The notes: generated by a model from the sequence alone, not told the origin. 64,000 nt of DNA from Rachicladosporium sp. CCFEE 5018 (GCA_002077045.2 KZ111175.1:99411-163410); one strand, 5' to 3'. Positions 11,179 through 22,909 are shown, counted from the first letter of the stretch. Program-made: numbers and translations.

Positions 11179-11313
11179 ATGGTAAATGATGGCAACAGTA
11201 ATCGTACAGTATTACAGATCGCCGACATGCACTCGTGGCCCAACCCGGAACTCCTCCGTAACGCCAAGAAGTACCACTACACAGAAATTGACCCGTCTAC
11301 CTTCAACGCCTAG
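11179..11313 (+). CDS. Candidate 44-residue small protein (left copy)
   Basis: Mirror copy of the small frame at 31038-31172, where it is described. Its stop codon (11311-11313) overlaps the stop codon of the opposing PPxY gene (11310-11312). Confidence 0.35.
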   Translation: MVNDGNSNRTVLQIADMHSWPNPELLRNAKKYHYTEIDPSTFNA

Positions 11314-11873
11314 CAACATCCCCTGCTCCTTGCTCGTCCCCTCCTCTCCTCCCTCCAAGCAGCCTTCTCATCCCTCCATACAGCCTTCAACTCAGCCTTC
11401 ACCATCCGCTTCTCCTCCCGCCTCGCAGCCTTGCGAGCCTTCCATTCCCGCTTCGCCAGCTTCCACGAGTCGCCTCGCTTGACTCCTGCTGGCCTCACCT
11501 CGCCCTCGAACTCAGACTCCGAGTCCGAGACAACATCATCCAGCGCGTCGATGTGCTTGTCGAAACTGCGCACAGCGGGGTGAGGAGTCGAGGGGACAGG
11601 TAGCTCGGCGCGATTGACCATTACATCCTCGTAGGTTGGAGGAGGGATGCCCTTCTCCTGGAGTTCGAGGCCACGGAAGGCTTCCGAGAGGGTTTGCTCA
11701 GGAATGTACTTCGGCTCAGACGTAGGACCGGAGTACTGAGGCTCGATGGCTTTGGTGGAAGTTTGGTGGCCTTCTTCGATTTGTCTGGTGCGGCGGGATT
11801 GGTAGGCGCCGTAGGCTGCCATTGCGAGCTGGACGGTGAGGGGTTGTCGACGGGGTCCGTTGCGGCGACACAT
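11310..11873 (-). CDS. Small PPxY protein, duplicate copy
   Basis: Identical 187-residue copy of the gene at 30478-31041, inside the left arm of the inverted duplication. See that entry for features. Confidence 0.75.
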   Translation of the reverse strand: MCRRNGPRRQPLTVQLAMAAYGAYQSRRTRQIEEGHQTSTKAIEPQYSGPTSEPKYIPEQTLSEAFRGLELQEKGIPPPTYEDVMVNRAELPVPSTPHPAVRSFDKHIDALDDVVSDSESEFEGEVRPAGVKRGDSWKLAKREWKARKAARREEKRMVKAELKAVWRDEKAAWREERRGRARSRGCC

Positions 11874-12507
11874 TTTGTGGAAGGTGTGTGAGATGGTCCT
11901 TGAGTAGAATTAAGAGTCTCGAGATAGGTGGTCAATGTGTTGAAGATATCGCTGCGTTGGGGTGGTATGCGATCCGCTTTGGATCAGATGTGCTTGAGAC
12001 TGGAAGTGATGTTTCGCTTTGTAGAAGAGGATGTTCTTCTGCTTGATGGTGCTGGATGCTTGAGTGTGAAGAAATACTGTTCCTACCTTGTGGTTACTGC
12101 GCAATCTATATACCTGCTGCCTGGCCCCATGGGAGCTGGAGAGTTACGTCGTTGCGCGACAGTTCAGCTCTCGGCCGATGCAAAGCACAGACCGCGTCGC
12201 AATATCGTCCCAATCTGGAAGTCATCGCGTTTGAAATGTGGGGAAATCTGCAACATCGTCGCAGTGTCAGTCCAAAGAATATGTACATCGACATTCGATC
12301 CTATGCTATGCGCGCGTAAGACTTGAGATCGAGGAAGGTCGGACAGATTGCAGCGGATGAAAAGTGTATGTTTTGGCCGCGATGGGATCGTGCGTGCGTA
12401 CAACTTGTACAGCGGTGTATTATTGGGTGCTCTCCGCGACTGTCTGCCTTTGATGAACCGTACAAACGAGCGCAGCAGAAATGAAAGCACTCGACTCTGA
12501 ATACAGC
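11874..12507. other. Intergenic region, left arm
   Basis: Mirror of 29844-30477. It contains the 3' flank of the Ufo1-like gene and the promoter and leader of the PPxY gene. I see no other gene. Confidence 0.5.
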
Positions 12508-15500
12508 TCAACTCAAGCGCCCCTTGCCTTTCCCACTGACCAGATCACCTGACACAGCGCGACCATTGCCATTGACCGCAGCATCAGTACGACTCTGTTC
12601 CTCCGCCAGACTAAGCTGGATAGCAAAGTCCAGATCACCCAGTTCCACACCACGACTGCTGCCCGCGATCGTAGTAGGTGAGCTCTGTGGCGAAGTCTTG
12701 TTCGACGCAGACTTTTTCCCACCTTTGGTCTTGGCTTTGCGGATAGGAATGTCGAAGGGTGCCGCGGCATTAGAAGCGGCGAGACTAAGCCTGATGGCTT
12801 GCGCGACATTAGCGTCGAACTCTTCGTCGCTCTTCGGAATAATGGCGCGAGGCGATGGGCTTTGTGCGGGTGTCAGCGCGTCGCTGGAGGCGACAGCGGC
12901 GCTGTCAGTCGCGCTCGTAGTATCGGAAGACCGTCGGACTTGCTCCTGCTCATGCGTCTCTTGACTCAACATAGCAGCATAAGCAATCATCTCCTCTTCA
13001 CTGCCATCCAGCAGCTCCGTGCCAAAGCGACCAGCGAAGCGCTGAGTCTCCTTGCGCCGTTGCTGCTTCTCACGCTCAAGCTCAAGCTTCTCGTTGGCAA
13101 TGTAGTCTTTGACATTACTACGGGTGACGCCAGCCAAGCGCTCGCCGGCGTTGTTGCTGCCTCGCTCGGAACGACGGAGACGGCGTTTCTGAGAGCGATA
13201 CTGGTCTGCTGCGGACGAGCTGAAGGACCAGTAGAGCACGACAGTCCCGATTGAGACCATGCCTCGGAGTACTGTAGCATCAGGATCGAGACAGATGGCA
13301 CCAGCTGCGAAAAGATTGATGCCAACGCCTTGAGGGGAGGCTTGGGCAACGATCAGGCGGCGACGAGCGCGGGAGGCGAACTTCGAGTTAAGAGTGCGGA
13401 TGGGCTCGGTGGTCGAAGCGAGGATGTCCCAGGCTTGCACGAGACCGTCGTTGCCGCCATGTAACAGGTACAGCGAAGACAAAGCCAGGCTTGATATCTG
13501 CGGCGAGTCTGTGTAGACAATACGAACCGGCTCGACAGAGTTGATAGTCTCGGCATCGCGTGGCAAAGGCGCTCTCATATCCCAGACCAGCACTGATCCA
13601 GTGTGTGTGCCAACAGCCATCAGCCTAGCTCGCTGGCCTGGGATGTCGGCAGGCTTTGAACTCACAGTGTCAGCTGACATTGGCGTGAACGTCGGCGAAG
13701 ATGCTGCAGACCGACTTGGAAAGCCAAGAAGCGGATCCTCGGAAAAGATCTGAGTGGCATGAGTAGACTTATCAATGGCACTTGCCAAGATCTGTACATA
13801 CTTGAGACCACCAAAAAGCAAAGTTGAAATGCGCCACTCTTCAATCATTGGCCTGGGCGTAATGCTGCCGTCGAAGTCCTCACGCGACAGCGTCTGCTCG
13901 AGGCTGTCGAAGGAGAATGTTGAAGGCGCGACAGTGGGTAGCGTAGATGGTGTCTCTCCAAATAGCGATGGCGGTGTTGACGGACCAGTACTGGCTGTCG
14001 TCAATGAAGGCGTTGATGTTTGTGGCGCGATTGGCAGGTCTTGTACGCGACACCTCGTGTAGCGCTTGACGGATGCCTCGCTTTCCTCATCTAGCCCGCA
14101 TTTGATCACGAAGATGCCTTCGCCAGCATTGTGACCATCGTCGGCAGCAAAATCTACTTCAAGCTTGCGTTGCATATCCCATCCAGTGCAAGCTTTCTGA
14201 AAGTGCTTTGGTTTTCTCGCAGTGAAGTCTTCAATCTCCCGCGTCTCCGCCGTGATCTGCGCTTTGCTCAGACACATACCGTTCCAAGACGAGCGTGGCG
14301 AGTAGCTGCCGTCCACTCTCGACTCCGCATATGGGTCAGGGCGGGCAACTCGTCTGCTCGTCTCGACGACATTACAGTAGACAGTCCGTCCAGTGAGCCA
14401 GGCCGTGCGCTCGATGGCCTCATCATCCATGCGAGTGCCACGGTCGCTGTCGGGACGCCGTGGGAACTTCGTGAGATAGAACACTTCGCCAAGCGCATTA
14501 AGCACAATCGCCCAGATACGATTTTGTGACTGACGAGCCATGCTGTACTCATTGTCGACATTGATAGCGATCAAGGGCACGCCGGGACTCAGTGCCCAGC
14601 GTGCCGTCATCTCACCTCGAGCATAACGATCTTCACGACGGCCACTACCCGGACCTGAGCCAATGGCGTACGCCGTGAGCACACCAGCAGATGACCCAGA
14701 CATCATGCCAATCAAGCCACCCGTGAGTGACGGGATTGCGTTCGACTTCGCCAGCCAAATGCTGCAGATGGCCTCTCGGGCAGACAGGATCTTGGGGATG
14801 CCGACTACAGGCTCGGCCATGGCAGACGAGCACAGCAGGAAACGACCACGCATCTCTTCGGTGGATCGGAAGTAGATCAGCCCTCCATGTGAGCCTTCGC
14901 CATGAACCATGCCATATGCCTGACTGATATCCATGACGTTGGGCACGCCGACGACTTCTCCGGGACCAAGACCGTACTGCGCGTCACCAGGGAACCGCTC
15001 CGAAAACTGTAGGAAAGACTGCGGGTCTGTCAAACCCCACTGGTCTGGCTTTGCTAAATTCGGATCGCTGCTTGATGCCGTGCCAACGTCGTCCGCGCCG
15101 TGCATGAAGCGAGGAAAGCGCTTGTTCAATCCAGTGCCGAACGTAGCATCCAGATGATTGACTGTAGTAAAGAGCTGAGAGTTGTACATGACCACCGGCA
15201 CTGCTGTATGGCTCTGCCCAGCTCGAGAAGAGCTCGAGGCTGCATTTGCTTGCGCAGGTTTACCGCGCGATAAAGATCGCAGCAGGCGGGTCCGCAGGAT
15301 ATACTCGCTTCTCCATGACGCCAAAGCAGTCAGACGCGTGAACGCACGCCTTTCGGTGCGAACCACGACTTCAGCCTCATCGTCAGAATCTCGCTCGAGT
15401 GCATTGACGGACTCAGCGCCGGGGAAGTAGCGCGAGAAAGCGCTGCGCCATGCATGTGGTGTCGTGACCAATTCGTGGAACCGCTTCGAGACCAGAGACA

Positions 15501-16054
15501 CGGAGCTGAGATCAGATGGCGTCAAATGTGCGAGTGCATGCGTGAGGACCTCTAAGAGAACATTAGTATTCGCCTTCTCGAGTCCAATCACGTCCTGACA
15601 TACCGTTTGGTAGCTCAGTGATAGGGCTCCTTTTGTCCCCTGGAGCCCTCGGCTTCTTCAATATCTCAAACGCCGGTCCACTGCGCTTCTTGTGCGTAGG
15701 TGGCGTGGACGCCTTCTCATATTCCTCAATCCTGTTGCGGATCACAGCAGATGGTGTGCTCGGTGGAGGGGAGATCGATCCCGTGGGCGAGACAGGACTC
15801 AGTCTCCTGCTCCCATGCCGTCCGCCGGGTCCCGCCTCCTGCAATGAGGCGGCAAATGCGGCATCGAGTGCGAGCTGCTCGGCTGGTGTGGCAGTACCAA
15901 AGCCATCAAGACCTCTGCGGGATGCATGAGAGTCTGGGGGCAATGCGACGCCACCAGGACTGTCATCGTGCAAGCCATATTGGTCGGTTGAAAGAGGTGT
16001 CAGAGATCGCTGGGTTGAAGACTGTGTAGTAGATGTAGTGGGCTCTGGTTGCAT
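12508..16054 (-). CDS. Ufo1-like F-box/WD/UIM protein, duplicate copy
   Basis: Exact mirror of 26297-29843. Exon 1 is 16054-15604 and exon 2 is 15551-12508, separated by a 52-nt intron. It is complete in this arm as well, encoding 1164 residues. The full description is given for the right-arm copy. Confidence 0.9.
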
Positions 16055-16369
16055 AAAAGGTCCTGAAAAGTTTGTGAAGTAGAAGCGAACTGATCCAGGT
16101 CGTCTGGGTCAGTGGAATGAGCGTATGGGCAGTTGGATCGCGCTGTGGTGTATGAAGTGGGAAGGAGAAGGGAATTGATGTGACGCGTTGAAGTTGAGAT
16201 GGACGCGATGCCAAGGCTGGGATGTAGATTGCCGACAGTGTGTTGTTAACGATCGAAGTCGGCACCGAAGGACAACGCAGTACACGACAATGATGCTCCT
16301 TTGCGACGAGTCCACATGGCACGTGAAGTCACGATGGAGGGGGACATCTTCGTGTAGAGCTGCGGCGGC
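16055..16369. other. Intergenic region, left arm
   Basis: Mirror of 25982-26296. These ~315 bp lie between the RING gene stop and the Ufo1-like start, with a C/T-rich leader read on the minus strand. There is no further gene. Confidence 0.5.
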
Positions 16370-19189
16370 TCAAGGTACATACAGCCTCGAATAGGCCGCC
16401 ACATCCGTCCTACAGCAAATACACTTCGTGTAATTCCTCGCCGCCAGCCCAACCCGGCAGTCATCACACATACTCAGACATCCACAAGGCCAGACTAGAA
16501 TCGTCCGTGGCGAGCACTGGCATACCACGCACTGTGGCCCGCCAGCACCCATGCCCTCAGCACCAGTCTCCCAGTCGCTGGCGGCAGGGTTGTGACTTCG
16601 AGTCGCGGAGCGTCGTTCAAGTATGAAGCGCTCGATGTCGTGCTCTTCCTCCTCGGCTGAGATGGCGGCGCTACGTGAGCCCATTAACAGCTCTGCACGT
16701 TGACGATCGGTGCTGCGACGGTACTGCGAGCGGGTGATGGGTCGATTTGATTGTAAGCTTACTGAGAGCATGCGAGCTTCTTCGCGGTCTGCCAGAGATT
16801 GAGGATTGAGTAGTCGTGACAACGAAGCGATGTCAAGGCCGCCGTTTGTTCCGGGCTCGTACGCTAAATACGGGTCACGCTGTGTAGGTGTACGTGTGCC
16901 GCTGCCTTCAGAGACTTCTGACCATGCATCGCTCATGCTGGCGTCAGTGGACGATGAGATCACGCTGTTGTTGTCGTCATCGTCATCCGCGATGGATTGC
17001 TCGTAGTCGCCACTGTTGTCGAGATCACCGAACCAGCCACCACTCCGCCACCAGCTGTACACGTTTTTGTCGAGACTTTCCTCCGTAGTGTAGGTGCCTG
17101 TGTGTTCGAGCTTGCGGCGCATCTCTGCTTCGACATCGATGTTCGGATCTGTAGGCAGAGTGAAGCCGCCATCAGAGTTCAGGATGTAGAACTCAAGATT
17201 GTCAGGTTTAGCGCCTTCAGGCATTGTCGCTGCAACGACTTTGCCACTTGTAGTAGAAAGCTTTACAAGCCAAGCAGGCTTGCCATGTACTCCGATCTCC
17301 CTTAGCATCGCCAGCAAAAGATCAGCATTGGTAGCCACAGATAGCCAGAAGACGCCAGCGACGAAGTCAAAGGTCAGCTGCATCCGCGTTCTACGCTGTG
17401 AGACGTCAAGTCCACTCTCTGCCTGATTGGCGTTGCTCTTGCCATCTTTACTGCCTCTCTGCTTGGACTTGCGTTCGCGAGCGTACGGCGAGGTGCCGAT
17501 AGCAAAGTTCTGCTCGTCAGTGAAGTCTACGCCGCGTGCAATCTCGCCACCGAGCAATTCGGTCGGTATACGCAAAGTATGCTTGGACGACTTTGCTTGC
17601 AACTGACCAGCCATCTCATCGAGACGTTTGCGCTCTACCCAAGTCATCTGGGCAACCTGCACTCGAGTGCCTGCATTGAGATAGACAGCTTCACTTGCCG
17701 CAGTCAGGACGCTGAAGCCAACTTTCAGCAGTGCAGTGTAGAAATCTTCCGACATTTTGATGCGTATCGAGGATGACTGCGACATCTGCACATTCGCTTG
17801 CAGATTCTGATACGTCCAGGCGGCGCGTTGTTTGAGTGACAGTCGCTCGCCATCGGCGTGAGGCACGGAAGTCATGGTGATGAGGAAGGCAAGCCCGTAG
17901 ATCGCGCCGCATCCGACGATGCCGAAGAGAACAATAACATGAGGTATGAAGCCTACCACGCAGACTGTCGGGAAGCGCAGTACACCAAGGTCCGCAATGC
18001 TCTGTATTGGCTGCATGAAGATGCGCAGAAAGCTCCAGAGAAACGCAGCCATGTAGCAGCTGCCCCATATTGCTGTGTTGACCAGTCGAACTTTATGTCG
18101 CTTGCCAGTGATAGCCAGGATCGCACTACTGAGCTGACTACAGCAAGTGATCAGACATACGAGCAGCACCTCAGGTGGGACATTCAGTCGCTGCAGTATC
18201 TGTGCTCGTGTGAGTAATACCTTTGCGCCTTCGGTAGCGGCCGTACTAGCAGTCTCTGGGGTGGGCAACCTCCCGAAGAAGCCTAGACCGAGTGAACTAC
18301 TGATCATAGCCTCGCACTCGGCGAAAGCGAGGGAGTGTTCGAAGATCGTCATCCCAGTCTCAGGTACTGGCAGTACACCCTGGAGTGAGCAGGCAACTGT
18401 CTCGAGGAACTGTGCGCCGCACAGAGTGAGGAAGAAGCTGAAGAGCAGGGACATTGAGCCACGCAGCTTAGACGAGTCGCCACTCAGTCCAGGCAAGGAC
18501 ATGTCCCGATCAAAGCAGCATGCTTCGTCGTCTTTCCAGTACAGAAGCCTCGAGCTCAGGTCGTACAGGAAGCCAGTCTCACCACCGAAGTCAATCGACA
18601 GATTCTTGGCTGGATCACCGTACCGCAGCTGCGAAAAGTCTGGCGACGTCTGACATCGCAATGCTTCGAGTACACGTAGCATCTGATAGCCGAACATCAT
18701 AATCACCGGCAGGTATATTGCAAGCCGGGTATGCCAGCGTATACGAAGATGCTCCCTGGAGGAAGCATAGAATTGAGCGCGGTTGAGCACAATGGCCACT
18801 GTGAAAGTCGCCAATGCCCACCTCGAAGTGAGGTACGCGAAGATACCGCCGAAGTTCTTGAGCTTGCCAACAGTCTCTAGCATTGTGCCAAACATCGACG
18901 TACTCTCCTCAGCAGAGCCTTGGGACCATGCTTCACGTAGGACAGCGTCCAGAGCTGTGGCCGTGTGCTGCGCTAGTATTCCGCTCGTGTTCGTGACTGT
19001 GCCGTTCGCAATGTTCTGCCCTCCCGTCGCCTCTGCGATCACGCTTCCTCCGCTCCATGCACCGTTGATGATGTCTGGCATGTACTGGCCAGCGAAGGAG
19101 CCGGCTCGCTGCGCGAGGCGAGGAAACACGAGTAGGAGGTCCATTGCCCCGGGTACGATCGAGGCATTTGTTGTGGTGAGGTGATCCAT
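16370..19189 (-). CDS. Asi1/Asi3-like multi-pass membrane RING protein (complete copy)
   Basis: A 939-residue protein with about six hydrophobic segments in its first half and a C-terminal RING-like finger: Cys887, 890, 902, 904, 908, 911, 923 and 926. Cys904 stands where a classical C3HC4 finger has His. The WPCGCLSMC pattern is the variant I associate with yeast Asi1/Asi3, E3 ligases of the inner nuclear membrane that degrade mislocalised membrane proteins and latent transcription factors. A long acidic, Asp-rich linker (DDDDDNNSV) precedes the finger. I chose the ATG at 19189. The frame continues upstream only through a TTG, and an upstream exon cannot be excluded because AACAG, a possible acceptor, lies just before. 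This copy spans the repeat boundary at 18979, so it alone has the N-terminus. The fold is well supported; the Asi assignment is moderately so. Confidence 0.8.
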   Translation of the reverse strand: MDHLTTTNASIVPGAMDLLLVFPRLAQRAGSFAGQYMPDIINGAWSGGSVIAEATGGQNIANGTVTNTSGILAQHTATALDAVLREAWSQGSAEESTSMFGTMLETVGKLKNFGGIFAYLTSRWALATFTVAIVLNRAQFYASSREHLRIRWHTRLAIYLPVIMMFGYQMLRVLEALRCQTSPDFSQLRYGDPAKNLSIDFGGETGFLYDLSSRLLYWKDDEACCFDRDMSLPGLSGDSSKLRGSMSLLFSFFLTLCGAQFLETVACSLQGVLPVPETGMTIFEHSLAFAECEAMISSSLGLGFFGRLPTPETASTAATEGAKVLLTRAQILQRLNVPPEVLLVCLITCCSQLSSAILAITGKRHKVRLVNTAIWGSCYMAAFLWSFLRIFMQPIQSIADLGVLRFPTVCVVGFIPHVIVLFGIVGCGAIYGLAFLITMTSVPHADGERLSLKQRAAWTYQNLQANVQMSQSSSIRIKMSEDFYTALLKVGFSVLTAASEAVYLNAGTRVQVAQMTWVERKRLDEMAGQLQAKSSKHTLRIPTELLGGEIARGVDFTDEQNFAIGTSPYARERKSKQRGSKDGKSNANQAESGLDVSQRRTRMQLTFDFVAGVFWLSVATNADLLLAMLREIGVHGKPAWLVKLSTTSGKVVAATMPEGAKPDNLEFYILNSDGGFTLPTDPNIDVEAEMRRKLEHTGTYTTEESLDKNVYSWWRSGGWFGDLDNSGDYEQSIADDDDDNNSVISSSTDASMSDAWSEVSEGSGTRTPTQRDPYLAYEPGTNGGLDIASLSRLLNPQSLADREEARMLSVSLQSNRPITRSQYRRSTDRQRAELLMGSRSAAISAEEEEHDIERFILERRSATRSHNPAASDWETGAEGMGAGGPQCVVCQCSPRTILVWPCGCLSMCDDCRVGLAARNYTKCICCRTDVAAYSRLYVP

Positions 19190-19772
19190 AAATGCCGTCG
19201 GTTCGAAGGTGCGATTCTCTGTTATCAATCCCTACATAGCAAGATCTAGGCTGCCTTTCACTGAACGGAGGTCCGGTGTGTGAGCTCCTCGAGGCGCATC
19301 ACGGCGGCATGTTATGACGGACAAGTCGCGCCCGCTTTCACTTAATAGCCAGGGATTGCTGTATTCGAGCTAAGGATATACTGTGCCGAAGACGGCTGAT
19401 CACCTCATCGCTGTCAGGATGCACATGTGAACGCCATCCCGCTGTCACTCTCGGCTCGGAAGATCGATCTTGCCGAGGCCAGCGATAACATGGTCTTGAT
19501 ACATGTATGAACTGCATATACATCTCCACCATGCCTCTACGAACGGCATACTTGGTTTCTCTCGCCACGGCGATTCGCCAAATATGAGAGATCTCGAGAC
19601 GTGCAACTTCCGTGCCTGTGAAAGATCTTCCCGAGCCACTCTTCAACAGTCCGCTAGTAAATGGCATGGGAAAAGTCGCACCTTTTGACGACTGCAATGC
19701 CGACCAACTATTCGAGTGATCAGGCATGCTGCGGAGACTGTCAAGCGATTGTAGTCTAGTGTAGCAGCCGCC
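19190..19772. promoter_or_regulatory. Divergent promoter between the RING gene and FIG4
   Basis: These 583 bp separate two start codons pointing away from each other, in sequence unique to the spacer. No element is recognised. This is the native promoter of the RING gene, which is missing upstream of the right-arm copy. Confidence 0.5.
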
Positions 19773-22763
19773 ATGGAGGAAGGCCCAGTGGATGCCTATC
19801 CGAGCTCAGCTAGCGAGTATGAGCCGCCATCTACATCACCAGAACGGCGCCGCACAAGGTCGACTGCACTGCCAGATGCCCGGGTTGAGCGCGACACTGT
19901 CACAGATTCGAATGGTGATCCCGAGAGGTCCGTCGACGATGATGGTGAATCTGACGATGTGACTGTCAAAAGCTATGCGAGTGGCGACTCTGAGTTGTCT
20001 CAGGACAGACCACTGTACCCACGGGTGGGAGATCCTTCAGACGACGAGGACGGACGACAATATAATGCAGATCACTCCGAAGACCACGGTCCTGCGGCGG
20101 AGCAGGGAGATGGGGCGTCCGGTGCGCCAACTCGCCCGTTCCGAATGCACAAGTTCACACTGTATGAGACCAATGCCCGATACTGGATTGCAGGCGCCGA
20201 CATCAGGGACACCCAGTTCAAACTTTTACGCATTGATCGAACGTCGCCTTCCGGCCGGCTTGCAGTCACGGAAGATGAGGCCGTCTATGATCGCCAGCAG
20301 ATGAACGACAACCTTGCTGCTATCGATCGGGGCAATAAAGCGACCGGTGGCTTGCGACTCAAGTATGTCTTCTGGGGTCTGTTAGGATTCATAAGATTCA
20401 CAGAAAGCTACTATATGCTTCTGATTACGAAGAGGCAACAGGTGGCGATCATCGGAGGTCACTATGTTTACCAAGTTGAGGCTACCGATCTCGTGCCATT
20501 GACGACCGGATCCAGCTCAAGTTTCATGCGAAATCGTAACGCAGAGGAAGCGCGATTCCTCAGCATCTTCAACAACCTCGATTTGAGCAAGTCATTCTAC
20601 TTCAGCTACTCGTATAACATCACGAGAACGCTGCAGCAGAACATCATCTTGCAGCGCGAGGCACTACTTGAAGGCCGACACCCAGGTACTCCCGACTACA
20701 ACAACGTCTTTGTATGGAATCATCACTTGCTCGGACCCGCGAGACGAGTCCTTGACCACGCTTATGACTGGTGTATGCCTGTAGTGCATGGCTTCATTGA
20801 CCAGGCAGCGCTCGATGTCTTCGGCCGATCAATCTATATCACCATCGTCGGCCGTCGTTCGAGATTCTTCGCTGGTGCACGTTTCTTAAAGCGTGGCATC
20901 AATGACCTGGGATACGTAGCGAACGACGTCGAGACAGAGCAGATCGTCTCTGAAATGCTGACCAGCTCGTTCCACGCGCCGGGACCGCGACTGTACTCAA
21001 ATCCGACATGGACGTCGTTTGTCCATCATCGAGGGAGTATACCACTCTACTGGTCGCAGGACAATAGTGGTGTAACACCGAAGCCAGACATCGACCTGAA
21101 CTTGCAAGATCCGTTCTATGAGCCAGCGGCTTTGCACTTCGATCACCTCTTTATGCGATATGGTTGTCCGATCTATGTGCTGAACTTGATCAAGTCCCGT
21201 GAACGAACTCCGCGAGAGTCAAAGCTACTTGATGCTTTTAAGCACTGCATTGAATTCCTCAATCAGTCGCTACCGGAGGGCAAGAAGATTATATACAAAG
21301 CTTTTGACATGAGCCGAGCATCGAAGACCCGAGGCGGTGATGTTATCAGCAACCTCGAGACCATCGCTGACGATATAGTCGCAAAAGTAGGCTTCTTCCA
21401 CAATGGAGATGCTGATCTTGACGAGCCACACGTCCAGAACGGCGTCGCGCGCACGAACTGCGTCGATTGTCTCGATCGCACAAACGCTGCCCAATTCGTG
21501 ATCGGCAAGCAGGCTTTCGGTAGGCAGTTACACGCACTGGGCGTGCTTGGCTCCTCACGTGTCGACTACGACACCGACGCCGTCAACATCTTCACGCACA
21601 TGTTCCACGATCACGGCGACACCATTGCAGTCCAGTACGGTGGATCACATCTCGTCAACACAATGGCGACGTACCGCAAACTGAATCACTGGCAGGCTCA
21701 TTCGCAGAACATGGTGGAGAGCTTCAAGCGGTACTATCACAACTCCTTTCTTGACAATCAGCGCCAAGAAGCATACAATCTGTTCCTCGGCAACTATGTC
21801 TGGGTATCCGGTCAGCCAATGTTGTGGGATCTAACCACAGACTACTACCTACATCACTCTGATCCGCGATCGTGGCTCAGACGCGAGCGAAGAGATTACT
21901 ATCAGTGGTTCACGCCCGAGTACCTGGGGCCACGCCAATTGCCTCCGGCGGTACAAGGGCGACCTGAAACCACCGGGCACGAGATTGTTGACTATGACGA
22001 CTACTGGCTAGAATTCTACAGGCCGACGACACTATCGTCCTTTCTCAAGCTGTACACTTACCGGATGAACAATACTCAACGCTACCTGCCCGATCGCCCT
22101 GCCCGCGATCATAAGACCTTCGACTTTAGCCCATTCAAACCTCGTCTAGAGCCCCACAGACAAAACAGCATTGAATCTCCCGAGAAGAAGCCCCTGCGCA
22201 AGGGTGTGACGATAGTAGATCCTACAGACCCGCCGCCAAACACGCCACTCGATGCGCAGACTCCACGCCCGCACATCAAGTTCAACGATGAGCCATCAAG
22301 TATACTTCGCGAGAGAATGCATCGGCACTCCGTGCCCGTTGTAGCCGCCACACCGGACCCGGCGGACAAAGCTCAAATGCATCTCTGGTCGCTAAATCAG
22401 TTCCACACCAACTCGCTCAACCCCTCTGTCACAGCTTCCGAGACAGCAGAGTACAGTCGCTACATCACGCACCCTCTCACCCTCCCTCTCGTAACTGCCA
22501 CCACCGACATACCATCAGACACGAATTTAGACTACCTCTCGTACCTCTCGCGCGCAGATGACGCTTTAGATCCGGAGGACTTTGGCGTTAGTGACCACGA
22601 TATGCGCGAATTCGAGGCCTTCCTGGCGGAGCGAGAGGAGGTGCTGACGGTGCTCGAAGAGGATGGCGGGAAGAAGCGATATAAAGCTTACAAGCAGTGG
22701 CTGAGAGGCAAGAGTCTTTTCAAGCAGAGCAAGGTCGATCCGGAGTACTTGAGCGGGGTGTAG
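19773..22763 (+). CDS. FIG4: Polyphosphoinositide 5-phosphatase FIG4 (Sac domain)
   Basis: A 996-residue intronless protein. A SacI domain occupies roughly residues 125-720, with the catalytic Cx5R signature CVDCLDRT at Cys563-Arg569 inside RTNCVDCLDRTNAAQFVIG. The phosphatase removes the 5-phosphate of PI(3,5)P2 and is part of the Vac14-Fab1/PIKfyve complex on the vacuolar membrane. The Trp/Tyr-rich segment after the catalytic core (YVWVSGQPMLWDL, DYYLHH) and the C-terminal tail fit FIG4 better than SAC1, because there is no transmembrane pair at the end. The first ~120 residues are an acidic, disordered extension (length compared with budding yeast from memory). It lies tail-to-tail with the PP4 gene, with 146 bp between the stop codons, and is single copy because it falls in the unique spacer. 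Confidence 0.93.
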   Translation: MEEGPVDAYPSSASEYEPPSTSPERRRTRSTALPDARVERDTVTDSNGDPERSVDDDGESDDVTVKSYASGDSELSQDRPLYPRVGDPSDDEDGRQYNADHSEDHGPAAEQGDGASGAPTRPFRMHKFTLYETNARYWIAGADIRDTQFKLLRIDRTSPSGRLAVTEDEAVYDRQQMNDNLAAIDRGNKATGGLRLKYVFWGLLGFIRFTESYYMLLITKRQQVAIIGGHYVYQVEATDLVPLTTGSSSSFMRNRNAEEARFLSIFNNLDLSKSFYFSYSYNITRTLQQNIILQREALLEGRHPGTPDYNNVFVWNHHLLGPARRVLDHAYDWCMPVVHGFIDQAALDVFGRSIYITIVGRRSRFFAGARFLKRGINDLGYVANDVETEQIVSEMLTSSFHAPGPRLYSNPTWTSFVHHRGSIPLYWSQDNSGVTPKPDIDLNLQDPFYEPAALHFDHLFMRYGCPIYVLNLIKSRERTPRESKLLDAFKHCIEFLNQSLPEGKKIIYKAFDMSRASKTRGGDVISNLETIADDIVAKVGFFHNGDADLDEPHVQNGVARTNCVDCLDRTNAAQFVIGKQAFGRQLHALGVLGSSRVDYDTDAVNIFTHMFHDHGDTIAVQYGGSHLVNTMATYRKLNHWQAHSQNMVESFKRYYHNSFLDNQRQEAYNLFLGNYVWVSGQPMLWDLTTDYYLHHSDPRSWLRRERRDYYQWFTPEYLGPRQLPPAVQGRPETTGHEIVDYDDYWLEFYRPTTLSSFLKLYTYRMNNTQRYLPDRPARDHKTFDFSPFKPRLEPHRQNSIESPEKKPLRKGVTIVDPTDPPPNTPLDAQTPRPHIKFNDEPSSILRERMHRHSVPVVAATPDPADKAQMHLWSLNQFHTNSLNPSVTASETAEYSRYITHPLTLPLVTATTDIPSDTNLDYLSYLSRADDALDPEDFGVSDHDMREFEAFLAEREEVLTVLEEDGGKKRYKAYKQWLRGKSLFKQSKVDPEYLSGV

Positions 22764-22909
22764 GATATCTCGCTGGATTGACTCGGCGCAGGTGAATGCG
22801 GCAAATAATCATAGCGACGGAGTCCCAGGCGAGCATTGGCGGATGGTTTCTGCGTATCATGAAACGGCGTAATGTACGCTCTGTAGCAAGATATATAAAT
22901 CTGGGTATC

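Larger units (their letters stand above)
10123..18979 (-). repeat. Left arm of the 8857-bp inverted duplication
   Basis: This block is the reverse complement of 23372-32228. Paired open frames in all six frames have coordinates summing to exactly 42351, with identical lengths and translations, so I see no indel or substitution. The arm starts at the base after gap 1. It stops at 18979, inside the RING gene, only because the right arm begins at gap 2. The geometry is a dovetail overlap between reverse-complemented contig B and contig C, so this arm is most likely an unmerged duplicate in the assembly and not a second genomic copy. Confidence 0.95.
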
